Part shown: one piece after another, positions 45,109 through 53,786 of the stretch
How the letters are laid out: every line of letters starts with the position of its first letter
Position numbering within the stretch: the stretch's first letter is position 1
Assembly: GCA_035560235.1 (NCBI GenBank)
Contig: DATMAG010000116.1
Coordinates: 124,001 to 188,000 of the forward strand
Source of the DNA: DASRDU01 sp035560235
GTDB lineage: Bacteria > Acidobacteriota > Blastocatellia > RBC074
Reading direction: 5' to 3'
DNA: 64,000 bases
Position numbers and translations under genes: made by a program
Notes under the pieces: generated by a model
What the model was told of the DNA's origin: nothing
What the model saw: the letters and a program-made list of their open reading frames with translations, nothing else
Databases searched by the model: none

Positions 45109-45600
45109 TCAAATTCCCATGACCTGAACATGGACCTTGCGATTATTCGGCCCGTCGAATTCAGCGAGGATGATGTTCTGCCAGGTGCCCAGCCTGAGCC
45201 TGCCATCAACAACAGGGACAGAGACGTTCAGGCCGGTGATGACGGCGCGCAGATGTGAGTCCGCATTCCGGCGGTCACAGTCAGACAACAGCGGATCGTT
45301 GTGTTTGTAATAAACGCCACGAGGCACGACCTGCTCGAAGAGCGAAGCAATATCCTGAAGCAGAGCGCCCTGCGTTTCGTTCATCAGGATGCCACAGGTG
45401 GTGTGGAGCGATGAAACCTGAACAAAGCCATCCCGAACCCCGGCCTGCTCAATGAAAGCAGCGATGTCCTTCGTGATACTCTGCAATTCAAGCCGCTCAT
45501 TCGTCCGAAAAATGAGCAGGGTCGAGGCAACCTTGTAATTACCTTCTCTGGTGTTGATCTGGAGTGGCTCTTTCTCTACAGAGAGTGCCGTGTCACTCAT
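45109..45600 (-). CDS. yjbQ: YjbQ/UPF0047 family protein, 163 aa
   Basis: Small enzyme-like protein reported to have weak thiamine-phosphate synthase activity. Family marks are VSSLHTTCGILMNETQGALL, LSDCDRRNADSHLRAVITG, and RLGTWQNIILAEFDGP, with conserved His and Asp. The start ATG 45600 follows AAGGAGAAC. It sits between hpnG and hpnA on the same strand and may simply be co-expressed with them. Confidence 0.9.
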   Translation of the reverse strand: MSDTALSVEKEPLQINTREGNYKVASTLLIFRTNERLELQSITKDIAAFIEQAGVRDGFVQVSSLHTTCGILMNETQGALLQDIASLFEQVVPRGVYYKHNDPLLSDCDRRNADSHLRAVITGLNVSVPVVDGRLRLGTWQNIILAEFDGPNNRKVHVQVMGI

Positions 45601-45819
45601 TTGCTGTTCTCCTTGATATTGATTTGCTTTCTTCTATGGAGAGTATTCGGCATCACACCGTCGGTATTTCACTGGCGGCAGGCGTCGAGCGACGGGGCCG
45701 CGTTTTGTCAATACTGCTCTCTGAATAACCGCCTATGTTAAAAATTCAATGCGACACTCTAGCGACCAGTTCGTTGCTTGTCAACCTTCTGAGCCTGTTG
45801 CATCTGCCAGCTTTTCGGC

Positions 45820-46716
45820 TCATCTTCTGGTCAAGCCATCCGGTTCCGCTGCACTGCTGAGCGCGGCTCCGGCGGTCTCTTTCAGCGCCGCCATTACGCG
45901 CCTGAGATTCAGCAGAAAATGCAGCGCGGCAACCGGCCTCGTCATCATGGCCAGTCCGGCTCTGATACCTGAAAGCCTGCCCTCGCGATCCAGCGCGCGA
46001 TTGAAATCCGGCAGGCTCTGACCGGCCTCATCACTGATTACGCGCACCGCAGCAGCTGGCAGCCCTGCCCGCGCACAGACCTTCAGCACCTGATAAGTTT
46101 CCATATCAACTGCCGCGGCATTGCAGGCGCTTCTCAGCGCCCGTTTGTCAGCAGCATTGACGATGATTCGGTCAACTGTCATTCCGGTCACTGACGGGCA
46201 TTGCAGTTTACCGGCCCGCAGCCGTTCACAGATCAGAGTTGAGAACTGAGGATCACATCTGAGGCTCGCAATCTCTTCACGGACATTTCGTTTTTCTCTG
46301 ACGACCACTGCTTCAGAAGAACTTACGGCAGCGGTTCCGATTCGGATGCACGAGTCATAAATCACTGTGTCACCAGTCCTGAGCTGCGGATCAAGCCCGC
46401 CTGCCAGCCCGATGACCAGCAGCCCGTCATAACTCTCTGCCGCCAGATGACCGGCCAGCTTTTCAGTAAAACCCGTTGCGCCAATTTCAGAGAGCAGGAC
46501 AGTGATCTGCTGATTTTCCAGTTCTCCCCGACAAAGCTTCAGTTCGCCGCTGCGCTCAACTGATCGCTGATTGAGCAACCCTGCCACAGCATTGAATTCA
46601 ACTTCGGCTGCGGTCACCACACAAAGCGAAGCAATCCTGCGGGACGCATTCGCAGGCGCGTGGCAGCTCTCGTTTGAGGCCTCACTGACCGGATGGCTCA
46701 TCGTGTCACTCTGCAT
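45820..46716 (-). CDS. hpnG: HpnG-like nucleosidase/phosphorylase, 298 aa
   Basis: MTAN/PNP-fold protein of the hopanoid-associated type. HpnG removes adenine from adenosylhopane to give ribosylhopane. Sequence: IASLCVVTAAEVEFNAVAGL, GATGFTEKLAGHLAAESYDG, LVIGLAGGLDPQLRTGD (the glycine-rich phosphate loop), and AAAVDMETYQVLKVCARAG with the DMET motif, then RVISDEAGQSLPDFNRALD. The N-terminal 28 residues are a Ser/Ala-rich extension. It follows fni after 10 bases. Assignment is by pattern; MTAN activity cannot be excluded. Confidence 0.8.
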   Translation of the reverse strand: MQSDTMSHPVSEASNESCHAPANASRRIASLCVVTAAEVEFNAVAGLLNQRSVERSGELKLCRGELENQQITVLLSEIGATGFTEKLAGHLAAESYDGLLVIGLAGGLDPQLRTGDTVIYDSCIRIGTAAVSSSEAVVVREKRNVREEIASLRCDPQFSTLICERLRAGKLQCPSVTGMTVDRIIVNAADKRALRSACNAAAVDMETYQVLKVCARAGLPAAAVRVISDEAGQSLPDFNRALDREGRLSGIRAGLAMMTRPVAALHFLLNLRRVMAALKETAGAALSSAAEPDGLTRR

Positions 46717-46726
46717 CCGTAAACCG

Positions 46727-47827
46727 TCACCTCAGGCCTGCAACGGGCAGCCGCCGCTGCGTGATCCAGTCAAGCAGCCTGCCGCTGATGACTGCACACT
46801 GCGGCGTCAGATCGTCAAGCCTGGCGCAGCCGCACAGCATCAGGGCCACGCGCAGTTCAGCGCAGAAGGCCCGGAGAAAGGCTTCAGCTCCGTCAATTCC
46901 GCCCTGCACCCAGGCGCGCATCACCGGCAGCGCAATCCCCGTGAGGCGTGCGCCAAGGGCGAGCGCTTTGGCGGCCTGCAGTCCGTTTCTGATGCCGCCT
47001 GAGGCGATCAGGCTGAGGCTGAGGCCGCGCAGTTCACACACACTTGCCGCCGTCGGAATGCCCCAGTCCCAGAACGCTTCGCCGAGGTGACGCAGTGCGC
47101 GATTGCGCAGCGTTTCAACTCCGACCCAGGACGTTCCGCCCGCGCCCGACACATCAACCCACTCCACGCCTGCTGCGGCCAGCCGCGCTCCGGTCTCGCG
47201 GGCAAAGCCGCAGCCTGTCTCCTTGACGACGACCCGCGCCGCGCCGAGCGCATCAACGGCACGCGCAACCGCGCTGAGCGAGCCGCGAAAATCGTGATCG
47301 CCGTTTTCCTGAATGATCTCCATTGCCGTATTCAGATGCAGACACAGGGCATCGGCCTGAATATCCTGCATCAGACCGGTCAGTTCGCAGCTGCCGAGTT
47401 CGCGGGCCTGGGCAATTCCGATATTGCCAAACAGCAGCACGTTCGGTGCGACATCGCGCACCTGAAAGGTCTCTCTGATCTGCGGCTGGCGCAGCATCAC
47501 GCGCTGCGAACCGACGCCGAAGCCGATCCCCATTCGTTCGGCCAGCGCCGCCATCTCCCGGTTGAAGCGGCCTGTCTCTTCGGTGCCGCCGGACATGCCG
47601 GTGATGATGACCGGGTATTTGAGGCGTCTGCCCATCACTTCCACGCTCAGGTCAATATCATCGAGCGCCGTTTCAGTCAGCGGCTGATGCACCAGTTCGA
47701 CATCTTCAAACCAGGTGGTTTTGTGTCTGAACTCCACCGCCTGATGGGCACACAGCTCGAAATGGCTGCGCTTGCGCTCAGCAATGGCGTCGGCTGATTC
47801 AGCATTGATTTCAGTTGAAAAGGCCAT
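46727..47827 (-). CDS. fni: Type 2 isopentenyl-diphosphate delta-isomerase, 366 aa
   Basis: FMN-dependent isomerase interconverting IPP and DMAPP. TIM-barrel motifs include KTTWFEDVELVHQPLTETAL, the phosphate-binding GMSGGTEETGRFNREMAAL, MGIGFGVGSQRVMLRQPQI, LHLNTAMEIIQENGD and GAGGTSWVGVETLR. Length and motif set match Fni. First gene of a minus-strand cluster with hpnG, yjbQ and hpnA, fitting supply of isoprenoid precursors to hopanoid. Confidence 0.94.
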   Translation of the reverse strand: MAFSTEINAESADAIAERKRSHFELCAHQAVEFRHKTTWFEDVELVHQPLTETALDDIDLSVEVMGRRLKYPVIITGMSGGTEETGRFNREMAALAERMGIGFGVGSQRVMLRQPQIRETFQVRDVAPNVLLFGNIGIAQARELGSCELTGLMQDIQADALCLHLNTAMEIIQENGDHDFRGSLSAVARAVDALGAARVVVKETGCGFARETGARLAAAGVEWVDVSGAGGTSWVGVETLRNRALRHLGEAFWDWGIPTAASVCELRGLSLSLIASGGIRNGLQAAKALALGARLTGIALPVMRAWVQGGIDGAEAFLRAFCAELRVALMLCGCARLDDLTPQCAVISGRLLDWITQRRLPVAGLR

Positions 47828-48009
47828 CAGTCTGAGTCCGTTCAGACGTTTGAATCAGGGATGATCAGGGTAGCGACCAGCAGGTCTCCCGGCTGCATTG
47901 CGGAGACGGTAAGCCAGAGTCTATTATGCTTCCCGTTTTACAGCAAGACCGACTCCGGCCCGCGCAAACCGACAATTGCGTTTTTCGAGAAGGCATTTAT
48001 CAACTCTGC

Positions 48010-49770
48010 ATGCGTCATCGTCTGCCCATTATCCTGCTGCTCGCCTTTACTGCTCTCACTTTCATCAGCACCGGTTTTCACCCCTCACTGCTTGACGATG
48101 CTGATTCAACTCACGCGGAAGCAGCGAAGGAGATGCTCCAGCGCCACGACTGGGTCACGCTGCACGTCAACGGCGTTCGCTACCTTGAAAAAGCTCCGCT
48201 GCTTTACTGGATGGTCGCCGGTTCATATCAGGTTTTCGGCGTCAATCAGTTCGCAGTGCGTTTTCCGACCGCGCTGGCCATAGTGCTGCTGACCTGGATG
48301 ATATATCTGTTCGGGCGGTGGGCTTATTCCGAAAAGACCGGACTATATGCTGCTGCCATCATCGCCTCCTGCGTCGGCATGTTTCTTTTCACCCGCGTCA
48401 TGATTCCCGAAGCGATTCTGACGCTGTGGTTCACCGTCGGACATTTCTGTTTTCTGCGCGGCTTCTTCGGCACCGGCAGAGAGAAGAATTTTTATTACGG
48501 CTTTTATCTCGCGATGGCTCTGGCGGTGCTGACCAAAGGGCTGATCGGGATTGTCTTCATTGCCGGGCCGGTCTTCTGGTTTCTGCTGCTGACCAGAAAT
48601 TTCCGCGAACTGAAAAATATGCGGGTGGTGACGGGCGGGCTGTTGTTTCTCCTGATTGCCGCGCCCTGGCATCTGCTGGCGGGTTATCGCAACGACCGTT
48701 TTCTCTGGTTCTATTTCGTCAACGAGCATTTCAGGCGCTTTCTTGGCACGCGCGAACCGAAGGATTACAACCGGGTACCGTTCTTCAGCTACTGGCTGCT
48801 GCATCTGGTCTGGCTCTTCCCCTGGAGTCTGGGATTGCCGCTCGGCCTGCCGAAGCATTTCACTCCGTTCTGGAAGGTGCTCGACCGGCGCACGATGATC
48901 AATCTGTATCTGTGGATCCAGGCCTTGTGCATTCTGATCTTTTTCAATCTCTCGACCAGCCAGGAGTATTACACCTTCCCGGTATACGCGCCGCTCGCGC
49001 TGCTGCTCGGCGCGGCCTTTCACTCGGCTGAAGAGAGCGCGCTCGGTCGCCGCTATCTGACGCTCGCCAGCGGCGCGCTGGCCGTGATCGGGCTGATTAT
49101 CGCGGCGTTTCTGTTTACGCTGGTCTGGCAGGCGCGCCACATTCAGCCGACCGGAGACATTTCATCGCTGCTGAATATGATGGCTTCGGATTCGGAGCAG
49201 TACACGCTCTCGCTCGGTCACATCTTCGATCTGACGACCGAAGCCTTTGCTGAATTGCGCGGCCCCGCGCTCGGCGCGGCAGTGGCGCTAGGTGTCGGCT
49301 TTATGCTGGCGTGGATATTTCGCTGGCGCGGCCATCACGGACGGTCAATCGGGACGATGATGGTGGCGATGGGAGTTCTTTTCTTCTGCGCCAATCGCGC
49401 GCAGATCAGCTTCGATCCGGTTCTCTCTTCACGCGGACTGGCAGAGGAGATTCAGAAGCGGTGGGAGCCTGGCGCACAGATCATTTTCAATGGCGAGTAC
49501 GAAACCGGATCTTCGATTGCCTTTTATACCGATCAGCAGATTCTGCTTCTCAATGGCAGGGTCACCGGGATGGCTTTCGGCTCAACCTATCCCGACGCGC
49601 CGCCGGTCTTCCTGAGCGAAGACGATGTGCGCCGGTTGTGGAGCGGGCCGCAGCGGATCTTTCTGTTCACGGAGAATTCAAAGAAGGACAGGATGCTTGA
49701 ACGTCTGCGCGTTCCCGTCTTCGTCCTGGCCGACAGGGGCGGAAAAAGTGTGCTGATGAACAGGCCCTGA
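48010..49770 (+). CDS. GT39-family (ArnT/PMT-type) glycosyltransferase, 586 aa
   Basis: Membrane glycosyltransferase that uses a lipid-linked sugar donor. The N-terminal loop STGFHPSLLDDADSTHAEAA carries the DD motif of the ArnT/GT-C catalytic site, followed by LEKAPLLYWM. About ten hydrophobic segments follow, with LTKGLIGIVFIAGPVFWFLL and a luminal loop HFRRFLGTREPKDYNRVPFF. The C-terminal region is a soluble domain, and ends with IFLFTENSKKDRMLE. The start ATG 48010 gives MRHRLPIILL as first membrane helix. It is convergent with the GT2 gene. Confidence 0.88.
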   Translation: MRHRLPIILLLAFTALTFISTGFHPSLLDDADSTHAEAAKEMLQRHDWVTLHVNGVRYLEKAPLLYWMVAGSYQVFGVNQFAVRFPTALAIVLLTWMIYLFGRWAYSEKTGLYAAAIIASCVGMFLFTRVMIPEAILTLWFTVGHFCFLRGFFGTGREKNFYYGFYLAMALAVLTKGLIGIVFIAGPVFWFLLLTRNFRELKNMRVVTGGLLFLLIAAPWHLLAGYRNDRFLWFYFVNEHFRRFLGTREPKDYNRVPFFSYWLLHLVWLFPWSLGLPLGLPKHFTPFWKVLDRRTMINLYLWIQALCILIFFNLSTSQEYYTFPVYAPLALLLGAAFHSAEESALGRRYLTLASGALAVIGLIIAAFLFTLVWQARHIQPTGDISSLLNMMASDSEQYTLSLGHIFDLTTEAFAELRGPALGAAVALGVGFMLAWIFRWRGHHGRSIGTMMVAMGVLFFCANRAQISFDPVLSSRGLAEEIQKRWEPGAQIIFNGEYETGSSIAFYTDQQILLLNGRVTGMAFGSTYPDAPPVFLSEDDVRRLWSGPQRIFLFTENSKKDRMLERLRVPVFVLADRGGKSVLMNRP

Positions 49771-49777
49771 CGCGCTG

Positions 49778-50767
49778 TCAGCTCGCCGCATTGCGCGTGC
49801 TCTCTTCGGTTCTGCCCGGCAGTTCGGAATGATAGATGCGCGCGATGTTGTAGATGCTGCGCTGCTGCGGCGCGTAATAGAGCCGGGCGAACAGATCACC
49901 GAGCAGCCCCAGCCCCAGAAACTGCACGCCGCCCAGAAAGGCGACGGCGCTGAAGATGAGCATCGGGCCGTTCTGAATAAAAATATTTTCCTGCCACCAG
50001 ACTTTCTTGAGCAGCAGCCAGCCCGCCAGCAGCACTGACAGTGAGATCATCGCCGCGCCGATGCCGCCAAAGAAATGCAGCGGACGCGCAAAGTACCGCA
50101 CCAGCAGCCTGATCGTCAGAATGTCGAACATCACCCTGAACGTCCGCGACAAGCCGTAATGCGACCTGCCGCTGGCGCGCGGCACATCCTCAATCGGAAT
50201 TTCAGCAATCAGCGCGCCTTCAATCGCCGCCATCGCCGGAATGAAGCGGTGCATCTGCCCGTAAATCGGAATGCGTTTGAGCACCTCGCTGCGGTAGGCC
50301 TTGAAGGTCGTGCCGAAATCATGGAGCGGTACGCCTGAGGCTTTCGCCATCAGTTTGTTGGCGATTCTTGAGGGGAAAGTGCGGCGAAATCCGTCGCTGC
50401 GGTTCTGCCGCCAGCCGCTGACCACGTCGTAACCCAGAGCCAGCTTTTCAACGAAACGCGGAATGTCTTCGGGCTGATGCTGCTGATCGCCGTCCATCGC
50501 AATGATGATCTCGCCGCTGGCGCGATCAAATCCGGCTGAGAGGGCCGCCGTCTGACCAAAGTTGCGCCGCAACCGGATGCCCACCACACGCGGATCAAGC
50601 TGTGCGAGCTGCTTCAGTATCACCTGTGTTTCGTCGGTGCTGCCATCATCAACGAAGACCAGTTCATACTCTTCACCGAATGATTCCATCACCGCTGTCA
50701 GGCGGCGGTAAAGCGGCTGGATATTTCCTTCCTCGTTATGAAACGGGACGACAACTGAGAAGCGCAT
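49778..50767 (-). CDS. GT2 glycosyltransferase (dolichol-phosphate-mannose synthase/ArnC-like), 329 aa
   Basis: GT-A fold at the N-terminus: VVVPFHNEEGNIQPLYR, VFVDDGSTDETQVIL (DDGS), RNFGQTAALSAGFDRASGEI and AMDGDQQHQPEDIP (DxD). Two C-terminal membrane segments (FGGIGAAMISLSVLLAGWLL, MLIFSAVAFLGGVQFLGLG) are usual for polyprenyl-phosphate hexose synthases. It probably makes the polyprenyl-phosphate sugar used by the adjacent, convergent GT39 enzyme. The start is ATG 50767, with GGAGATGG upstream. The stop of its neighbour lies only 7 bases away. Confidence 0.9.
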   Translation of the reverse strand: MRFSVVVPFHNEEGNIQPLYRRLTAVMESFGEEYELVFVDDGSTDETQVILKQLAQLDPRVVGIRLRRNFGQTAALSAGFDRASGEIIIAMDGDQQHQPEDIPRFVEKLALGYDVVSGWRQNRSDGFRRTFPSRIANKLMAKASGVPLHDFGTTFKAYRSEVLKRIPIYGQMHRFIPAMAAIEGALIAEIPIEDVPRASGRSHYGLSRTFRVMFDILTIRLLVRYFARPLHFFGGIGAAMISLSVLLAGWLLLKKVWWQENIFIQNGPMLIFSAVAFLGGVQFLGLGLLGDLFARLYYAPQQRSIYNIARIYHSELPGRTEESTRNAAS

Positions 50768-50989
50768 TGAACCATCTCCAGGCAAAGGGATCTGACTGTA
50801 CAAGGGAAGGCAGCGTAACACAGAGTCACACCGATGCAAATCCGCCGGAAGAATTCGCAGGCGGCCAGACTGCCGGTCCTTTCCATCAGCGGAGCGCTGC
50901 AAAGCCAGCGACAGGCTGAAGTCCTGCCGGAAAACTTCCGCCCGGGATGTTACTTGCGAAACTCAACGGGGGTTGTTAGCTTGTCCGGT

Positions 50990-51775
50990 ATGCAGAAGAT
51001 TATTCTGGTCGCTGTTTTTACTCTCATTTTCACTCTGAGTGCGGCTGCGCAGCGCAAGCCCGCGCCCCCAAATAAACCGGCGCATGTCGCTCCGGCAGCT
51101 TCCGCTCCGGCAGCGCCGAGTCCGGTTCACGAAGCTGACCGGGTCTTTTCGCACGGTGAGGATGCGGCGCGTGACCGGCAGTCGCTGGAACTGATCGAAC
51201 GCGCGGTCGCTTCAGATCCGAATAATTATCAGCTGCTCTGGCGGCTGGCGCGGTCGAGTTACTATGTCGGCGATGAAGCGCCGTCGTCAGAGAAGGTGAA
51301 ATACTTCGAGCGCGGCATCGAAGCGGCGCAGAAGGCTGTCGCGCTGCAGCCTGGCGGCGTCGAAGGTCACTTCTGGCTCGGCGTCTGTTACGGCGGTGTG
51401 GCCGAAGTCAGAAGCGCGCTCAAGGCGCTGCAGATCGTCAAAAAGATTCGGGCCGAGATGGAGACAGCGCTGCGCCTGAATGACCGTTACGAGGATGGCA
51501 ATGCTTACCTGGCGCTCGGTGAAATGGATCGTGAACTGCCGCGCCTGTTCGGTGGCAGCACCAGCCGGGCCATTGCCACTCTCGAAAAGGGGCTGAGCGT
51601 TGCGCCGAAAAACCTGAACCTCAGACTCGCGCTCGCCCAGGCTTATCTGGATGCAGGCCGCCGCGATGAGGCTGTTCGTCAGTTGCAGGAGATTCTGCAG
51701 GCCCCGCTCAATCCGGCCCGCGCCAGGGAGCAGCGCTCGATCCAGGAGAAGGCGCGCAAACTGCTCGCCCGCTGA
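50990..51775 (+). CDS. Exported TPR-containing protein (TatT-like), 261 aa
   Basis: Signal peptide MQKIILVAVFTLIFTLSAAA. A Pro/Ala-rich linker is followed by TPR-like helices: RQSLELIERAVASDPNNYQLL, KYFERGIEAAQKAVALQPGG and AIATLEKGLSVAPKNLNLRL, AQAYLDAGRRDEAVRQLQEI. The arrangement with GVEGHFWLGVCYGGVAEVR resembles TatT, a periplasmic TRAP-transporter-associated protein, but no TRAP genes are near. The start is ATG 50990, not the longer frame from 50834. It is followed after 15 bases by a small zinc-ribbon gene. Confidence 0.78.
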   Translation: MQKIILVAVFTLIFTLSAAAQRKPAPPNKPAHVAPAASAPAAPSPVHEADRVFSHGEDAARDRQSLELIERAVASDPNNYQLLWRLARSSYYVGDEAPSSEKVKYFERGIEAAQKAVALQPGGVEGHFWLGVCYGGVAEVRSALKALQIVKKIRAEMETALRLNDRYEDGNAYLALGEMDRELPRLFGGSTSRAIATLEKGLSVAPKNLNLRLALAQAYLDAGRRDEAVRQLQEILQAPLNPARAREQRSIQEKARKLLAR

Positions 51776-51790
51776 GCAAAGGATGAGCCG

Positions 51791-52024
51791 ATGACCAACA
51801 ACTCTGCCACTGAATCTCCGAGCCACTGGCTGCGACAGTGCCGCTGCGGCTTCAATCGTCATCATTACCTGGTCGAGCCGGTCTGCAATTACAACTGGTG
51901 GGGCTGGGTGCGACTGACGCTCGGCGTGACGGCGTGGCCGGTTTCCGTCAGTTTCAAATGCCTGCAATGCGGCGAAGTAATCGAAACCACTACTGATCCC
52001 GAAATCCTGCGCGAACAGGTCTGA
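51791..52024 (+). CDS. Small zinc-ribbon protein, 77 aa
   Basis: A 77-residue cytoplasmic protein with two Cys pairs: C17-x-C19 in LRQCRCGFNRHHY and C56-x2-C59 in KCLQCGEVIE, consistent with a zinc ribbon. A hydrophobic-aromatic stretch NYNWWGWVRLTLGVTAW lies between them. Start ATG 51791 follows AAGGATG. It lies 15 bases after the TPR gene and 10 before the dehydrogenase gene, so likely one operon. Family unknown to me. Confidence 0.65.
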   Translation: MTNNSATESPSHWLRQCRCGFNRHHYLVEPVCNYNWWGWVRLTLGVTAWPVSVSFKCLQCGEVIETTTDPEILREQV

Positions 52025-52034
52025 AACCGCACCG

Positions 52035-52994
52035 ATGAAGGCACTGCGCTTTGAAAACAATCAGCTCCGTCTGGCCGATAACGTTGCCGTGCCGCAGCGC
52101 GAGGGTGAAGCACTCATCCGCGTGACGCTGGCCGGAATCTGCCGGACTGATCTGGAAATCGTGCGCGGATACGCCGGCTTCAGCGGCACGCTCGGTCACG
52201 AATTTGTCGGCGTTGTCGAGGCCTCGCCGGACAAATCGCAGATCGGTCGCCGCGTGACGGGTGAAATCAACGTCGGATGCGGCGCTTGCGAACTGTGCCA
52301 GGCTGGTGATGCGCGCCACTGTCTGAATCGCACGGTGACTGGCATTCGCGGGCGCGACGGAGCCTTTGCTGAATACCTGAGCCTGCCGCCGCAGAATCTT
52401 TTCACTGTGCCTGAGACGGTCACTGATCGGCAGGCAGTCTTTACCGAACCGCTGGCCGCCGCGTGCGAGATTCTCGATCAGGTCGAAATCAACGCACGGC
52501 ATCGCGTCGCCGTCATCGGTGACGGCAAACTCGGACAACTGATCGCGCGTGTGCTGGCTGTGACCGGGTGCGATCTGAGGCTGATCGGCAAACACGCCGA
52601 CAAACTGCAACTCGCGGCCGAGGCCGGAATCAGCACAGTCGAACTTGATGCGCTGAACGTCGCTCCGGCTGATCGGTTCGATTTCGTGGTTGAAGCGAGC
52701 GGCTCGGCGGGCGGATTGAAACTCGCGCTCGATCTGGTCAGGCCGCGCGGCACGATCATTCTCAAATCCACCTTCAACGGCGCAGTCAGCCTCGACACCT
52801 GGCGCATCGTGGTTGACGAAATCAGCCTGATCGGCTCGCGCTGCGGCAGATTTGAGAAGGCACTGCAACTGCTCGCAGCGGGCGCAGTGAAAGTTGAAGA
52901 CCTGATTGCTGACGAGTACCCGCTGAGTGTCGGCATCGCCGCGATGCGGCGGGCGCAGACATCCGGAACGCTGAAGGTGCTGCTGAAAGTCTGA
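52035..52994 (+). CDS. Zinc-dependent medium-chain dehydrogenase, 319 aa
   Basis: Alcohol/threonine-dehydrogenase-type MDR protein. Catalytic zinc ligands are C36 in GICRTD and H55-E56 in GHEFVG; structural zinc ligands C82, C85, C88 and C96 lie in GCGACELCQAGDARHC. A Rossmann fold follows with HRVAVIGDGKLGQLIARVLA and VVEASGSAGGLKLALDLVRP. Length is slightly shorter than usual (about 340-350). Substrate unknown. It follows the small zinc-ribbon gene after 10 bases; the next gene begins 3 bases after its stop. Confidence 0.92.
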   Translation: MKALRFENNQLRLADNVAVPQREGEALIRVTLAGICRTDLEIVRGYAGFSGTLGHEFVGVVEASPDKSQIGRRVTGEINVGCGACELCQAGDARHCLNRTVTGIRGRDGAFAEYLSLPPQNLFTVPETVTDRQAVFTEPLAAACEILDQVEINARHRVAVIGDGKLGQLIARVLAVTGCDLRLIGKHADKLQLAAEAGISTVELDALNVAPADRFDFVVEASGSAGGLKLALDLVRPRGTIILKSTFNGAVSLDTWRIVVDEISLIGSRCGRFEKALQLLAAGAVKVEDLIADEYPLSVGIAAMRRAQTSGTLKVLLKV

Positions 52995-52997
52995 ACT

Positions 52998-53630
52998 ATG
53001 TATCCCAAAGGCAATCTTTTCATTCCTGCACCGCACGGCCAGCTTGAGGCGATCTATCGTCCGCACACAGAGGCGGCTGAGCGGGTCGCGCTGGTGCTGC
53101 ATCCGCATCCGCAATTCGGCGGAACGATGCACAACAAGGTCGTTTATCGCGCGGCGCAGGCTTTGCAGCATTGCGGGTTCGTCACGCTGCGTCTCAACTT
53201 TCGCGGCGTCGGACACAGCACCGGCCAGTATGATGAAGGTCGCGGCGAAACCGATGACGCGCGCGTGGCGCTCGATTATCTGCTCGCGCATCAGCCGCAG
53301 GCGCGGGAAGTCATCATTGCCGGATTCTCCTTCGGTTCATCCGTCGGGCTGCGTCTGGGCTGCGCCGATGCGCGGGTGCACCGGCTGATTGCGATTGGCG
53401 CTCCGGCGAAGTATTACGATTTCGATTTTCTGGCATCCTGCACCAAACCGAAGCTCTTCATTCACGGCACGGCGGATGAAATCGCGCCGCTCGCGCCGCT
53501 CGAAGAACTGCTCGACCGGCTGCCGTCAGACAATAATTTCCGGCTCGTGCGAATCGAAGGCGCAGGCCACTTTTTCGACGACCAGCCTGGTGAACTGATG
53601 CAGGCCATTGCCGATTACGTTCAGCTTTGA
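52998..53630 (+). CDS. Alpha/beta-hydrolase, 210 aa
   Basis: Hydrolase of the COG2945 type: HPHPQFGGTMHNKVVYRAAQ, RLNFRGVGHSTGQYDEGRGE, nucleophile elbow GFSFG with Ser111, GTADEIAPL with the acid, and a catalytic His in GAGHFFDD near residue 193. Cytoplasmic, no leader. Its ATG is only three bases after the dehydrogenase stop, so it is translationally coupled. A CACGAAT hairpin follows. Substrate not known. Confidence 0.9.
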   Translation: MYPKGNLFIPAPHGQLEAIYRPHTEAAERVALVLHPHPQFGGTMHNKVVYRAAQALQHCGFVTLRLNFRGVGHSTGQYDEGRGETDDARVALDYLLAHQPQAREVIIAGFSFGSSVGLRLGCADARVHRLIAIGAPAKYYDFDFLASCTKPKLFIHGTADEIAPLAPLEELLDRLPSDNNFRLVRIEGAGHFFDDQPGELMQAIADYVQL

Positions 53631-53644
53631 CAGAGGAGAAAGGC

Positions 53645-53730
53645 AGCCACGAATCATCACGAATGAAGGCTTCCGTCAGTTATGTCGTGCCGGTCCTTTG
53701 CTTCGTGAAAATTCGTGTTCATTCGTGGCT
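53645..53730. repeat. Hairpin of the CACGAAT family
   Basis: Arms 53645-53668 and 53701-53730 are reverse complements in the CACGAAT units (AGCCACGAAT / ATTCGTGGCT). The same unit as at 20202-20295. It lies between the hydrolase and site-2 protease genes and forms the first codons of a longer frame of the protease. Confidence 0.8.
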
Positions 53731-53786
53731 GGTTTTCTGCTGTTTTTTCTCTTTCGTCCGGCGCGCTGCGCCTTTATCATCGGGTT

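Noticed and set aside
51990..53291. 433-codon minus-strand frame over the dehydrogenase and hydrolase genes
   Set aside because: The opposite strand encodes recognisable enzymes with catalytic motifs; no ribosome binding site or family match on the minus strand.
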